Assembly: GCA_016840945.1 (NCBI GenBank)
Contig: JAEORJ010000016.1
Coordinates: forward strand, 1 to 5,406
Origin: Candidatus Gerdarchaeota archaeon
GTDB lineage: Archaea > Asgardarchaeota > Heimdallarchaeia > JABLTI01
Reading direction: 5' to 3'
DNA: 5,406 bases
Positions 5,055 through 5,406 of this stretch are shown piece by piece. The number at the start of each line of letters is the position of its first letter. Position 1 is the stretch's first letter. The position numbers and the translations under genes were made by a program. A model generated the notes under the pieces. That model saw nothing but the letters and a program-made list of their open reading frames with translations, made no database searches and was not told the origin of the DNA.

Positions 5055-5406
5055 ACGTTTTATTGTCTTTTTTACTCATTTATAACTATCGCTTACTTAC
5101 AGTATTAGAGTAGGATATTTTTAACTAATAGGTTTAGTCAGGTATTTTTGTCATTAAGATTTATTTTAAATTAATTCTTATATTTTAGTTGATATAGTTA
5201 AAGTCTGTTATTTTAAAATAGTTCTAACATGAAACCTATGATAACGAATTTGGTGAAGAATGGAGAATTAATTAGAAAAAGCAAAAGAATTTATGATATA
5301 AAAAACTAAAAGGAATATTAAATCTTGTTACTTAATGTATGCAAAAAGTTATCAATAATAATAACATAGTACTATATAGAAAAAATATATCAAGGACAAT
5401 AAAAAA
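5055..5406. other. Intergenic region to the right edge, 352 bases, no convincing gene
   Basis: Apart from the E2-gene promoter at its left end I find no gene here. A 26-codon ORF on plus (5229-5309) has no ribosome binding site and is probably chance. The last 40 bases hold ACTATATA (5371-5378), ATATAT (5385-5390) and AAGGA (5392-5396), which could be the promoter and ribosome binding site of a plus-strand gene starting just past the edge. Confidence 0.5.
5078..5085 (-). promoter_or_regulatory. TATA-like box for the E2-domain gene
   Basis: TTATAAAT on the minus strand is centred about 27 bases before the ATG at 5054, and no Shine-Dalgarno site lies between. This is the arrangement expected for an archaeal leaderless transcript. 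The match is short and the region is A+T-rich. Confidence 0.45.

Noticed and set aside
5229..5309. 26-codon plus-strand ORF (MKPMITNLVK...)
   Set aside because: No ribosome binding site, no promoter at suitable distance, and an ORF this short is expected by chance in A+T-rich DNA.
1..5406. Mobile element, phage, CRISPR array or recoded TGA
   Set aside because: No transposase, integrase, long inverted repeats or regularly spaced repeats are visible. TGA ends several complete domains at the expected place, so it acts as a stop.

Overview
This is a strongly A+T-rich window, by eye about 70 % A+T, from a prokaryote with ordinary use of all three stop codons. I see no rRNA, tRNA, CRISPR array, transposase or phage gene. 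The gene set is tandem-GNAT acetyltransferases, an AhpD-fold protein, a lipoyl-free E2 catalytic domain and small membrane proteins without recognisable families. Spacers are wide, and two genes have TATA-like boxes centred 25-27 bases before their start codons. Together this suggests an archaeon, perhaps of the Asgard type. That assignment is an inference: ribosome binding sites complementary to the common 16S tail are also present, and a low-GC bacterium cannot be excluded.

Layout, left to right: a GNAT-type acetyltransferase on the minus strand, cut by the left edge (1-809). A 332-base divergent spacer with a repeated element (810-1141). An AhpD/carboxymuconolactone-decarboxylase-like redox protein on plus (1142-1732). 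A four-helix membrane protein of unknown function on plus (1834-2376). A convergent spacer with opposing T7 tracts (2377-2486). A minus-strand pair, a two-helix membrane protein followed by a 90-residue soluble protein with an internally repeated heptapeptide (3102 down to 2487). A second tandem GNAT protein on plus (3198-4121). A convergent spacer with a weak hairpin and T7 tract. A stand-alone 2-oxoacid dehydrogenase acyltransferase catalytic domain on minus (5054-4239). Finally a 352-base region with no convincing gene.

The genes do not form one clear pathway. Four of the seven encode or resemble acyl-transfer or thiol-redox enzymes: two GNATs, one E2-fold acyltransferase and one AhpD-like protein. 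Orientation changes often, so most genes are probably transcribed singly. The possible operons are 1142-2376 (101-base gap) and 3102-2487 (67-base gap). The most interesting object is the 90-residue protein: it has an exact heptapeptide duplication that differs only at synonymous sites, and a C-terminal tail that loosely recalls nitrile-hydratase-like/Nif11-like peptide leaders. It lies directly downstream of a small membrane protein.
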